From Hibiscus mutabilis (lineage: Eukaryota > Streptophyta > Magnoliopsida > Malvales > Malvaceae): 64,000 nucleotides of DNA. The stretch's first letter is position 1, and each line of letters begins with the position of its first letter. A model generated the notes under the pieces. It was not told the DNA's origin, did no database searches, and saw only the letters and a program-made list of their open reading frames with translations. Positions 55,351-64,000 of this stretch are shown piece after piece. The stretch covers positions 23,068,014 to 23,132,013 of the forward strand of contig CM033718.1 in assembly GCA_019671005.1 (NCBI GenBank). Reading direction: 5' to 3'. The position numbers and the translations under genes are program-made.

Positions 55351-56642
55351 GATGATCCTCTACACTGAGCATGCCTACCCTACTAGTAGTACCAGAAGTA
55401 GTAGATCAACCATGTCCTCTTCCCCTAGCAGGAGTCTACACAAATGCCTGATATTAGCTCAGAACATAAGCAGATGGAGGTGAAAACTTACAATCCCTGA
55501 AGAGATGCTCAAAAGAACTGCATCAAAAACAAGCCCATGTCTGGCTCCTACACTTTCTTAGATGCCATTTCTTGCAAAAGGAACACTACAACACCCCACG
55601 AGAACTAGTCGATCCACCAGCACTGGCGGTTGGAATGGTAAAAGTCACTAGTCTAGCTCTGGAATAACCTTGATGGTCGGACTCATCTCTGGCCCTCTTC
55701 CCAGATTGACTCCCCTAACTGTACTGAATAGATGTGGTCGATTGCTTCCTAACTCGATCGGTACCTTGAGATTCTTGTTGTTTCTTTTGTGCTTCTATCT
55801 GCTTAGCAGTCCTAACCCGTTTAGTAATCTCTTTATACTTTTTATCCATATGCAAAGTGACACCAGTCTTGATCGAAGATCGCAACCCTCTCAGAAACCA
55901 GTCACATTTTTCTTTCTTTATGGTCACTACCCCGGGACATATTGGATTAGTCTCATAAAATCTATCTCATAATCATTTACGGTCATGCCATGTTTCTCCA
56001 AATTCATAAAATCATGTCGGCACTGTACTAAGTACTTTAGTCCACCATAACGGTCTCAGAATGATTGTAAAAAATAATCATAGGAGATTTGATTGGTTGA
56101 AACAACATTTCCCTCTGCCTTCCACCAATTTTGGGCTTCACCCTATAATAGTGATACATGAACCCTAAGCTTCTGATTAGCAGGATAATCTATCTCAACA
56201 AACAAATGCTAAAGCTTCTTCAGCCAATACTCTACATCAGTCAGATTCGTACCTGTCTTCCCATCAAACATAATCATCCCGACAGCCAAGAACTTGGTAG
56301 ATATGGGTTTCCTCACACTCTCAGACTGGTAGAGGTAACAAAACAACTCTCTGTGCAATGTAGCAGTATACATGACTACAGTCTCACTATCCCCAGAATC
56401 ATGTGGACCATCACTCTAAGTCTACTGAACAGGTGGATTCCCACCACCAGGTTGATGTACCCCAGTCTGCTAAGCTCCAGCCTAATACTCAGGTTGTTTT
56501 TCTCCATCAGCATCATGTATCTCATCCTGGTTTTATGTCATATCCACAAGGGCAGAGCATCACTCTCTGTATCAGCGGTACGATCTCGATCTCGACAACG
56601 ACCACGACTGGTCACTAATCTAGAGCTCCTACGAGGTGGCAT
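55351..56642 (-). pseudogene. gag: Element E gag, degenerate
   Basis: The minus strand at 56642 reads MPPRRSSRLVTSRGRCRDRDR, the typical start of this gag family. The following capsid region is stop-rich, with GRQREMLF-like and YYSADMIL-like traces. 55715-55927 is open with KKEKCDWFLRGLRSSIKTGVTLHMDKKYKEITKRVRTAKQIEAQ, the C-terminal capsid part. A zinc knuckle near 55490-55535 reads CF-stop-CSSFEHLFRDC, with a stop codon inside the finger. It was once the particle protein of E. Confidence 0.85.
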
Positions 56643-56852
56643 AGTAATCTATCTACAAAAGGAATAATACTAGAATTAGAGTCGGTACTTGGAGTTTCTA
56701 TTCAAAATACATAAACTCTTTAAAAATAACATTTTTAGGAAATTTCCATTTTCCCTAAAAAGATTTAATATGCATGCAAAAATTATTTTCAGTTTCAAAT
56801 TTATTTCAGCCTCACAGTCTGAGGGTTGAATTTAAGCTCTGATACAACTAAA

Positions 56853-58232
56853 TGTAACCCCCTTAAACCCAACCTAAAAGAAATAGGCCGAACCTAGAAG
56901 GTCGCGTTTGAAAACTTCCCCTTAAGGAAATGATGGTTGAATTAAATATTTTAAGGTATAAAGTAATATTAAAAGTACATAACCTCAATATTATAAAATG
57001 TAGTCGTATAAACATTGTTCAAATAATTTGGTAAAATATCCGTAAATATCCTCAAAAATACATGCTAAAACAATAACCCCAAATAATAATATCCAAAGTC
57101 CGAAATTACATAATAGTCCAAAATAATAAAATAAAGTCCAAGAATCTGAAATAAACCATATTGATAAATAAGATAAAGTCTGATAAAAACGAGTTCCTCC
57201 AAGTACCGTACGCCTAAGTTTGAGTATCTGAAACAAGAACTAAGGGGGAGTAAGCTATAAGGCTCAGTGTGTCTCTAAAGTGTAGATAAGATTATATAAC
57301 AAGATAATTTGATCATCATGCACAACCTCAAATAGACATTCTAATATGCATATGCGTATAATATGATGCACGAGATACAATGTCATGCAACCATCTACAT
57401 CACTGTCTGAAGAATAAGTTCCCCAGAACCACTCTCTACATCGTGACCATATTCGAAGTGGAGTTCACCCAAAGGGTGAAACCACTAATCTTCCTTGTAC
57501 AATTTCCCAACCCATATGATATGATATGTTATTTTGAATTTCTAAACCCGAATGCGTTCTTGTCTGATTAACGAGGATGCATGCACAATAAGTTTGATAT
57601 TAATTTCGTCCGATTTTCGATATATGAAGCATGGCATGTCATCATATAAATCATGTCATAATACACAAGTCATACATCCATACAAACATTCATTCATAAA
57701 GCACAAAAATATGTAGCACAAAAAGATACACATCTCAGACAACTAATAACTCAACATTGAGAGTGACGTATCCCATGCTCAGCTCTAGAAGTAGGTCAAA
57801 CAGAATCAACACGAGCTGATCTCGTAGGTTGTGTAGCAAAAAAACGCACTGGTGGAGGAGGAGGAAGAATCTTGATATCCAAATCAACATCACCCAAAGC
57901 CAAAACGAATTAACAGAACAGACTAATGATGAGTGTTTAAATTTTAGAGGAAATTAGGAGAGGGATGCGGCTGCAGACTTCACAAAATGGAAAACAAAAT
58001 CTTCTAGGGTTGATATAATGGGTATAAATACCCTAGGTAAAGAGTAAATTACACAATAAAGGCCTCTAAAGCAGCCCACCTTTTAGCTTGATCACTGAAG
58101 GTTTGAATTTCCTCAATTTAGTCCTCAAAAACAAATTAGGTTTCAAAACAAAATTCCCAAATTATTAGGTTTTAAGAATTAGGGATTTTATAATTTAGTG
58201 TTTTTAATTTGGGGGGAAATTAGGGTGTTACA
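56853..58232 (-). repeat. Element E right (5') LTR
   Basis: Starts tgtaacccccttaaacccaac and ends agggtgttaca. It has the uninterrupted version of the B insertion site (about 57866-57900) and lacks about 170 bases present in the left LTR (48280-48450). Confidence 0.9.
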
Positions 58233-59260
58233 TCCAGCCTTGGTTTTACTTTTGAGCATATTTTAAGTTAACTCTTATATGTCTATAGCGATGTTTTTCA
58301 ATAATTAAATGGCAATATTTTAGTCTTTAATCCTAAGGGGTAGATTCACTTCTGAAGTAAGCTCGTCTACTTGAACATGTTCTGTCGAAGTTTCTCTCCT
58401 TAGTATTTTGCAATTAATCCTTACATCATAAGTCTGTTAAGATATTAAGAGATAATAAGCATTCAATGCCAACTCTCGTATGGCAATAAATATAAAGAAA
58501 CTAAATACTAGCAAAATAGATAAAAATGTCAAGGCATTCAATTATTAAAAACCCTCAGATCTAGTGTTCATCACAAAATACCCCAAGCTAACTTTAAGAA
58601 ATTAGTTCATGGCTAGGGGAACCATCAACAAGATATCATTTTTACACATCACCATAAAATTAGAACTAAAAAATAAGAGAAATGGACAAATAAGGAGATC
58701 TGTCGATGCAACCCTTAAAATAATCTAGAGCTCTCGGTCACGGCCTAGTCGAACCACGGTTTACCCTCTACTTTTTCACGGTGCAGCTCCTTTTGGCTCA
58801 TCTATGGCTTTCTTTATATAGTTACTCGTGTAAACCCTAGGTTGGGTTTGAATCTTGAAAGTCTGTTACGCGCCAAGATAGGTGTTTTATCTTCTTATCC
58901 TCTTTTGAATTTTAAGGCTGACGTGGCTCAAACGGATACTGACCAGGCATTGGTCGCTCATCTTTTGCCAATCGAGCCTTGCAATTACTGTCCTGCTTTT
59001 GCCAACGTACTCGTCATTTCTGTTATGCTTTTCCTGCTTCTGTCCTGCTCTTCCAAACCTGCTCCAGATTTACTCTTGACCTACCCGCCACATCAAGAAA
59101 ATACCCCATTCACTGTGGCAATGGAAACATTCCTTAACTCCTAGATGCAAATGCATGAATCTTCTAGTTAAATGCACAAATATGTACTCAAAGTCAAGCA
59201 AAAGCATGGCAATGTATACGTGAAAAGTATAACTTTTGAGGAGTTAATAACCCCTAATTT
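58233..59260 (-). repeat. Athila-like 5' LTR, right piece (right edge uncertain)
   Basis: The continuation of the LTR that starts at 20460. A TATA box on the minus strand (ctatataaag, 58812-58821) fits the minus orientation. The ORF at 58842-59144 has a hydrophobic stretch but is in the upstream part of the LTR and I do not regard it as a gene. The LTR start was not found with certainty. It may lie between 59150 and 59560. Confidence 0.5.
58812..58821 (-). promoter_or_regulatory. Possible TATA box of the Athila-like LTR
   Basis: The minus strand reads ctatataaag, upstream of the part of the LTR that would be transcribed toward 58233 and 20812. Confidence 0.45.
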
Positions 59261-59894
59261 AGAAACCCTATTTTGGAATCTCTAAATTTAAACCCTAGAA
59301 TTTGGGAAATAATTTGAATTTTTGAACCCTATTTTATAAGGACAAATTTATCAATTATTCAAAGTTTTAAGATCTTCCTTTTAAATTAGCTAAGTTATTC
59401 TTACTTAAATGTTATGAAAAAAAAGAGAATTTGTGAATTGAGATTGGAATGAATTGAACCCATCCTCTCAAGTCTCATAATCCACAACTTGACCAATTAA
59501 GTTGTGTATCATATTTTAATCAATTCCATTTTGAGCTATACTTATTTTAATTCTAAACATAGGGTATAAATACCATGTTATAACCTAGTGAGACCTTTTC
59601 CTCCCATTCTTTTTTTTTCCAACCGAGTCCCTACTCTCTAAGCTTCTCTTGTTCTTCTCCCATCGTGGCTCACCCAACCTCCCTCGTCATCCATTGTTGC
59701 AAGAGAACAACATTAATATGTTTGTTCCTTTCATTATTTTCGTGCGAGCCACCACCTCTTCTTTGTCGTCGGAGTTGGTAAGCCTAAACTGTCCACACTT
59801 TGATCATCCTCAGCGCGTGCCAACAAACTCTTGCCTACAAAACCAATGGGTATCCGACACTTTTAAACCAGGTCTTTATTTTCGTATGGGTACT
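59261..59894. other. Unassigned stretch left of the copia element
   Basis: AT-rich, with a tataaata box at about 59563-59572 followed by a CT-rich stretch and an 87-codon ORF (59649-59912) that runs into the copia LTR and resembles nothing I know. It could be the end of another LTR or a gene edge. A tRNA-like fragment lies at 59450-59500. Confidence 0.4.
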
Positions 59895-60169
59895 TGTATG
59901 ATAGAAACTTGAAAGATAAAAATATTAACACACGAAGAAGATAAAATTAAGAAAATTCACTCTGTGTTATTAACTTTAGCATCTGAGCCTTTTTATAGGC
60001 TTACATAGGAGAAATAAAAGAAACATTATTGAAAACAAAATAAATTCCATAAAATCTTAACAAATTATTTGGCTGGCTAACTTGCTAAAAATTAGTAATC
60101 AATACTAACAAACTAATCACAACACTTAGTGTCCTAAGAAAATGAAAAACATGATGAATACTTCCAACA
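59895..60169 (-). repeat. Copia 3' LTR, 275 bp
   Basis: The minus strand begins TGTTGGAAGTATTC at 60169 and ends CATACA at 59895. A TATA box (tataaaaa on the minus strand, 59990-59997) lies in the middle. The length is typical for copia. Confidence 0.85.
59990..59997 (-). promoter_or_regulatory. TATA box in the copia LTR
   Basis: The minus strand reads cctataaaaaggc, about 170 bases into the LTR. This is the usual U3 position. Confidence 0.6.
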
Positions 60170-60211
60170 TTCCCGCCCTTAAACTGAAAACACAACTCTA
60201 AGATTTTCAGT

Positions 60212-60592
60212 TTAAACAATTTTACCGTGTAGTCCCTCCCTTATTGTGCAAAGACCTAGGAGCTTTCTCAACTTCATGAATCTTTCAACTTTAAGGGTTT
60301 TGGTGAAAATATCAGCAGCTTGATCCTCGTTTTTGAAGTAAACAACTTCGATAATTTGCTTTTTTACGAGATCTTTAAAGAAATGGGATTTCACATCAAT
60401 ATGCTTCTTTCTTCCGTGTAAGACAAGATTCTTTGAAAAATTTATAGCTGAGCTATTGTCACAATAAATTAGAGTAGGTCCTTCTTGTGGATAGAAAACA
60501 TATGCAAGAACATTCCTTAGCCAAATTGCTTGACTATCACACATGGTGGCTGCAACAAACTCTGCTCTAGTGATTGACAGCGTAAAAATCGA
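60212..60592 (-). pseudogene. pol: Copia RNase H
   Basis: The open part 60212-60544 reads MCDSQAIWLRNVLAYV, TLIYCDNSSAINFSKNLVLHGRKKHIDVKSHFFKDLV, then VYFKNEDQAADIFTKTL and RFMKLRKLLGL. These are the standard copia RNase H end motifs. The preceding bases give TLSITRAEFVAAT, in frame across 60545-60580, but a stop or frameshift near 60590-60598 separates it from RT (SWSSKK). It would remove template RNA. Confidence 0.95.
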
Positions 60593-61180
60593 CTATTTTT
60601 TAGATGACCATGAAACAGCTCCTGATCCCAACATAAACACATACCCCAAAGTGCTCTTTTGATCATTCGTACCCCCGGCAAAATCACTATCATTGAAACT
60701 AACGAGATCAGATTTTACTCCCTTCTTGTATAAGATCCCATAATCAGGCGTCCCTTGCAAGTACCCGAGGATCCTTTTAGCAGCTAGAAAATGCATCTCT
60801 TTTGGGTGCTCCATGTACCTGCTGATAAGACTGACAGAGTGCATAATATCAGGTCGAATAGCTGTTAGATACATCAAGCTTCCCACGAGCTGCTTGTATA
60901 GAGTGTTGTCGAGCTTCTTTTCTATAGAATTTTTCTCCAATTTCAACCCCATTTCAGCAGGTGTGGCCACAGAATTGTAGTTCTTCATCTCGAACCTATC
61001 CAAATACTTCTTTTGTGGGATAAAAATTCTACAATCTGATTGATATACTCTAATACCCAGAAAATAACTCATTAACCCAAGATCAGACATTTCGAACTCT
61101 TTCATCATTGATTGTTTAAATTTATCAAGCATTGTCCGATCATTCCTAGAATAGATCAGATCATCTACGTACAAGCACAT
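60593..61180 (-). CDS. pol: Copia reverse transcriptase, second part
   Basis: 195-codon open piece. Begins MCLYVDDLIYS with the catalytic YVDD intact. It continues with LGLMSYFLGIRVYQS, FIPQKKYLDRFEM, KQLVGSLMYLTAIRPDIMHSVSLISRYMEHPKEMHFLAAKRILGYLQGT and SDFAGGTNDQKSTLGYVFMLGSGAVSWSSKK, the connection to RNase H. A single in-frame stop at about 61200 separates it from the first part, where the expected junction is LIMCLYVDDL. Confidence 0.95.
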   Translation of the reverse strand: MCLYVDDLIYSRNDRTMLDKFKQSMMKEFEMSDLGLMSYFLGIRVYQSDCRIFIPQKKYLDRFEMKNYNSVATPAEMGLKLEKNSIEKKLDNTLYKQLVGSLMYLTAIRPDIMHSVSLISRYMEHPKEMHFLAAKRILGYLQGTPDYGILYKKGVKSDLVSFNDSDFAGGTNDQKSTLGYVFMLGSGAVSWSSKK

Positions 61181-61206
61181 AATAATAATCTTCTTATCCT
61201 AACTTT

Positions 61207-61818
61207 TCAGTAAAGAGTATGCTCATACGGACATTTTTTAAAACCCGCCAAACTAAAATAAGCATTTATTCGGCTGTACCAGGCTCTATGAGCTTGTTTC
61301 AGCCCATATAGTGCCTTTTTCAATCTATATACTTTGTGTTCACTTCCATAATTTACATAGCTAGGGGGTTGATCGATGAATACATGTTCTTCCAACTCTC
61401 CATGTAGGAAAGTTGATTTCACGTTAAGCTGTAAAATCGACCACGAGTTTTGTGCTTCTAATGCCACCACCGATCTGATTGTTTCAAGCCGAGCCACAGG
61501 AGCATACACTTCTTTGTAATCCACAACGAATTTTTTCTTGTAGCCTTTTGCCACTAAATGTGCTTTATACTTGTCAACCTCGCCATCCACCTTGAATTTG
61601 GTCTTGTAAACCCATTTAACTCCAATTGGCTTTTGTCCTTTTGGGAGATCAGTTAACTCCCAAATATTATTCTTTTCAATTGCAGCAATCTCATCATCCA
61701 TTGCTTTTTGCCACTTCGAATCTTTGCAAGAATCTTCAAAGCTTACAGGATCACAATCTACAAATAAAGCAAAAAATGTCTGAAGATCTGTATCTACAGA
61801 TTGATTCACACCAACCAC
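61207..61818 (-). CDS. pol: Copia reverse transcriptase, first part
   Basis: 203-codon open piece. Contains DSKWQKAMDDEIAAIEKNNIWELTDLP, IGVKWVYKTKFKVDGEVDKYKAHLVAKGY, KEVYAPVARLETIRSVVALEAQ, LQLNVKSTFLHGELEEHVFIDQPPSY, VYRLKKALYGLKQAHRAWYSRINAYF. The usual LDVKSAFLNGEL carries an Asp that coordinates metal in RT; here it is LNVKSTFL, so this Asp is Asn. The YVDD half is the next ORF. Confidence 0.95.
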   Translation of the reverse strand: MVGVNQSVDTDLQTFFALFVDCDPVSFEDSCKDSKWQKAMDDEIAAIEKNNIWELTDLPKGQKPIGVKWVYKTKFKVDGEVDKYKAHLVAKGYKKKFVVDYKEVYAPVARLETIRSVVALEAQNSWSILQLNVKSTFLHGELEEHVFIDQPPSYVNYGSEHKVYRLKKALYGLKQAHRAWYSRINAYFSLAGFKKCPYEHTLY

Positions 61819-62478
61819 GTAATCCTCAATCCATATTGCCCTTCTTCTTATTCTTTTACCACCTTCATTCTGCTGATCTGCTTCAGTTGTAGATTGAGAC
61901 GTTGCTTTATTTTGCTGATCTGCTTCAGTTGTAGGTTATTTCGCTGTTGGTACCTTTATCTTATCACTAAAATCTGCTAAAATTTGCTTCAATTGCTGGT
62001 TGTTCCCTTCTTCTCCCCACGTCCAAAATGTTTGCTCATCAAAAATTACATCTCGACTGATAATGAATTTCTTAGTGATAGGGTTATAAAGCTTATAAGC
62101 TTTTGACTCACTACTAATTCCGAGAGAAACACATTTCTCAGCTTTTCCATCAAGCTTTATCCTCTTCTGGTCTAGCACATGGGAATAAGCAACATATCCG
62201 AACACTCTGAAGTGAGACACATTTGATTGTCGACCACACCAAGCTTCTTCTGGTGTCATGTTTCGGACAGCATGTGTAAGACTTCTATTCAACAGATAAA
62301 TTGTTCAGCTCACCGCCTCTGGCCAAAAAACTTTTGGAACATTGCTTCTTCGTAAAAAATTTAGAACAACATTTAATATTTTCTAATTCTTCCTCCAGCT
62401 CACCCCATTTTGTTGAGGGGTATAAGCTGTAGTAAGCTGTGTTTGTATCCCATTAGAGTAACAAAAGCTTATAAATTC
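61819..62478 (-). pseudogene. pol: Copia integrase core end and linker
   Basis: 61936-62292 reads MNRSLTHAVRNMTPEEAWCGRQSNVSHFRVFGYVAYSHVLDQKRIKLDGKAEKCVSLGISSESKAYKLYNPITKKFIISRDVIFDE, the copia integrase C-terminal segment. The stretch 62293-62478 has stops but shows TAYTPQQNGVSWRKN near 62390-62430, where the family has GVAERKN. The catalytic Glu is Trp. 61819-61935 is a variable linker before RT with a repeated LLIWQNKATS-type block (cttcagttgta occurs twice near 61882 and 61926). Confidence 0.9.
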
Positions 62479-62829
62479 TTAGGAAAGATATTCTCCTCCC
62501 CGGCCACTACGAAGTGCTTTAATTGGTGTCCCCGCCTTCTTTTCAACCATCGCCTTAAAGCTCTTAAAGGCTGCAAATGCTTCAATTTTTTCACAATGAA
62601 AGTAAACCCAAATCTTTCGACTAAAATCATCTGTGAACGTTATAAAATACTGCTTACCTTCATTTGAAGTTGGATTTAGTGGTCTACATATGTCAGAGTG
62701 AACCAATTCAAGCTGCTTTGAGGATCTCCAAGCTTTTCCCTTTGGAAAACTATCTCGAGGCATCTTTCCAGCAACACAATCTACACACACTTTTGAAAGG
62801 ACATCAAATGTAGGAAGACCTGCAACCAT
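62479..62829 (-). CDS. pol: Copia integrase, core start
   Basis: 116-codon open piece. Has CVDCVAGKMPRDSFPKG, LELVHSDICRPLNPTSNEGKQYFITFTDDFSRKIWVYF with the first catalytic Asp, and KALRSGRGGEYLS where the family has LRSDRGGE. The second catalytic Asp is Gly. With the Glu also lost, two of three DDE residues are missing. It overlaps the preceding gag-pre-integrase piece by about 50 bases in another frame. Confidence 0.95.
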   Translation of the reverse strand: MVAGLPTFDVLSKVCVDCVAGKMPRDSFPKGKAWRSSKQLELVHSDICRPLNPTSNEGKQYFITFTDDFSRKIWVYFHCEKIEAFAAFKSFKAMVEKKAGTPIKALRSGRGGEYLS

Positions 62830-63410
62830 CTTATTTTGTTGTAAGGTTTGCAGCCTTCCAAACTCAAGTGTCCATATCTATAATGCCAAAGCCATGCCAA
62901 ACCAGTCTTTTGTGTTGAAAAACAAGAGTGATTAGGTTCAATATGTTGAATAAGAAGTAGAAAGAGCTTATTGGCTGTCATGGTGACTTTAGCGATTAAC
63001 CCAAGATTGCAGTCTTGAATCTTGCACACCCCATCCTTGAAAATCAACTCATAGCCCTTTTCTTGGAGTTGGCCCACACTAAGCAAATTTGTCTTAAGAT
63101 CTGGAACATGGAAAACATTTGAAATACTTTGGACAGATGAGAGCTTTGTTTGGATATTCACCCTCCCACGTCCCTGGACAGAAACAAGGGAGTCATCTTT
63201 GAACTTTATTGTTGTTCGAAATGTCTCATCTAGTTCAAAAAATGTTGATCGATCACAACACATGTGATTCTTGCAGCCCGAAATAGTATACCATAAATTC
63301 TTTCGATTCTCCTCCTTCGGATCACACACCATTAAAAGAGTAACTTCTTCCTCTTCCTCAGTTGCTTCTGCAAAACTTCTTCCTCGGACTCTATAACTGC
63401 CTCCGTTCAT
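62781..63410 (-). CDS. pro: Copia protease and gag-pre-integrase region
   Basis: 209-codon open piece. The protease motif reads LWYTISGCKNHMCCDRSTF, where the family has WYLDTGCSNHM. The catalytic Asp is replaced by Ile. The gag-pre-integrase part follows with VFHVPDLKTNLLSVGQLQEKGYELIFKDGVCKI and LWHYRYGHLSLEGC, the start of the HHCC zinc finger with Arg-Tyr in place of Arg-Phe. It changes frame near its end before the integrase core. Confidence 0.95.
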   Translation of the reverse strand: MNGGSYRVRGRSFAEATEEEEEVTLLMVCDPKEENRKNLWYTISGCKNHMCCDRSTFFELDETFRTTIKFKDDSLVSVQGRGRVNIQTKLSSVQSISNVFHVPDLKTNLLSVGQLQEKGYELIFKDGVCKIQDCNLGLIAKVTMTANKLFLLLIQHIEPNHSCFSTQKTGLAWLWHYRYGHLSLEGCKPYNKIRWLQVFLHLMSFQKCV

Positions 63411-64000
63411 ATTGGTATAACATTCACTATGATAGTAACCATACCTATGACATCAGAAGCATTCAATCTGAGATTTGTCTATAACCCTCGGCTTCCCTAC
63501 GCGATGATTCAAACCATTCTGATTTTGATTTACATCTTCAGCATTGTACAAATTTCTTCTCTTCCACTTGCTATTACCACGCCCAAAGTCACTTTGAGTT
63601 GACACTGCCTGCAAAGCTTGCTCCTCATTCTCTTGCAAGGCGAATTTTGACTCATGAATCATGAACGAGTTCTCTAGCTCATCAATGGAAAGAATATCCA
63701 AATCTTTGGATTCTTTAATTGAGCAAACAACAAATTTATATTTTGGCAACAAGGATCGAAAAATCTTCTCAATGACAGCGACATCTTCAAGCTTCTCCCC
63801 ATGAGTCCGCATCTTATTCACGATTGCCATCTTCCTGTAAAAATAATTTGAAATAGTCTCTCCTAGCTTCAATATCAACGTCTCAATCTCTCCTCGTAGA
63901 GTTTGAAGCAGTGCACGCTTTGCCCTTGCATTGCCTTGATACTTCTTCTTCATGGAATTCCAAATATGGTTTTTCGTATCCTTGCAAAGAATCGTTTCAA
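63411..64000 (-). pseudogene. gag: Copia gag, C-terminal part, continues past window
   Basis: Open to the window edge from 63453. A UBN2-type gag domain: NHIWNSMKKKYQGNARAKRALLQTLRGEIETLILKLGETISNYFYRKMAIVNKMRTHGE, EKIFRSLLPKYKFVVCSIKESKDLDILSIDELENSFMIHE, then a basic region. The zinc knuckle at 63411-63458 reads CF-stop-CHRYGYYHSEC. A stop codon lies inside it and the conserved His position holds Tyr. It once formed the copia particle and bound RNA. Confidence 0.9.

Larger units (their letters stand above)
20813..58232 (-). mobile_element. Element E: gypsy chromovirus-type, contains B and solo LTR F
   Basis: LTRs share starts tgtaacccccttaaac / tgtaaccccctgaact (56853 and 20813) and ends gtgttaca. 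The left LTR is split by B (21837-48218) and the pol by solo LTR F (51240-54778). The own sequence of E is thus 20813-21836, 48219-51239 and 54779-58232. A primer site of the initiator Met type (ttgtatcagagc on the minus strand, about 56836-56848) fits a minus-strand element with its 5' LTR on the right. Flanks tttag and tccag match at only three of five positions, so the target duplication is not clean. Confidence 0.85.
59895..64000 (-). mobile_element. Ty1/copia retrotransposon, 5' end outside window
   Basis: Minus-strand order gag (right edge), protease, integrase, RT, RNase H, 3' LTR. Integrase before RT is diagnostic of copia. The 3' LTR is 59895-60169, preceded on the minus strand by a purine tract (aagggcggga). 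The 5' LTR and gag start are beyond 64000, so the target duplication cannot be checked. The left flank is gtact. Protease and integrase have lost catalytic residues and the RT is split. Confidence 0.95.

Noticed and set aside
20808..58237. Clean target duplication for element E
   Set aside because: Flanks tttag and tccag share three of five bases only. LTR edges are clear, but the duplication cannot be claimed.
58842..59144. 100-codon ORF with a hydrophobic stretch
   Set aside because: It falls in the probable upstream part of the Athila-like LTR, on the opposite strand to the element. No family is recognised and there is no supporting context.
1..64000. A cellular operon, defence system or intact host gene
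   Set aside because: All recognisable coding sequence belongs to LTR retrotransposons. No bacterial-type gene arrangement and no intact plant gene was found.

Overview
The window is plant nuclear heterochromatin made almost entirely of LTR retrotransposons. I find no intact host gene, rRNA, tRNA or CRISPR array. The upstream coding region at 1-2223 resembles the DUF7745-type proteins common in Gossypium annotations. Together with the style of the Ty3/gypsy polyproteins, this suggests a Malvaceae genome (cotton, cacao, hibiscus or durian relatives). That is recall of families, not a search result.

Layout. 1-14518 (+) is the 3' part of an Ogre/Tat-like element: an extra ORF with DUF7745 and coiled coil, gag, protease with a G-patch-like segment, a candidate intron, reverse transcriptase (RT), two RNase H regions, integrase, a 3' UTR minisatellite and a 3' LTR. 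14519 to about 16938 (-) is a truncated chromovirus (A1) of the same family as B below. About 16939-20812 (-) is an Athila-like element lacking its 3' half. Its 5' LTR starts at 20460, is split at 20812 and resumes at 58233.

Everything from 20813 to 58232 is one nested insertion in that Athila LTR. Gypsy element E (-) has LTRs 20813-21836 plus 48219-48745 and 56853-58232. Inside its left LTR sits gypsy element B (+), 21837-48218. Inside B's coding region sits gypsy element C (-), 27749-38079, with a perfect TSD (tgttc). Inside B's 3' LTR sits solo LTR D (-), 41480-46200, TSD agttt. Inside E's pol sits solo LTR F (+), 51240-54778, TSD attct. From 59895 to the window end lies a Ty1/copia element (-) with a 275-bp 3' LTR.

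All elements are decayed. RT, protease or integrase catalytic residues are altered or deleted in most copies, and reading frames carry stops and frameshifts. No copy seen here could move by itself as read. The points of most interest are the four-deep nesting with readable TSDs, the Ogre-type intron whose donor overlaps the protease-frame stop codon, the five-monomer higher-order minisatellite in the Ogre 3' UTR, arrays of self-complementary 10-mers inside two different LTR families, and a chimeric ORF made at the junction of two truncated elements.
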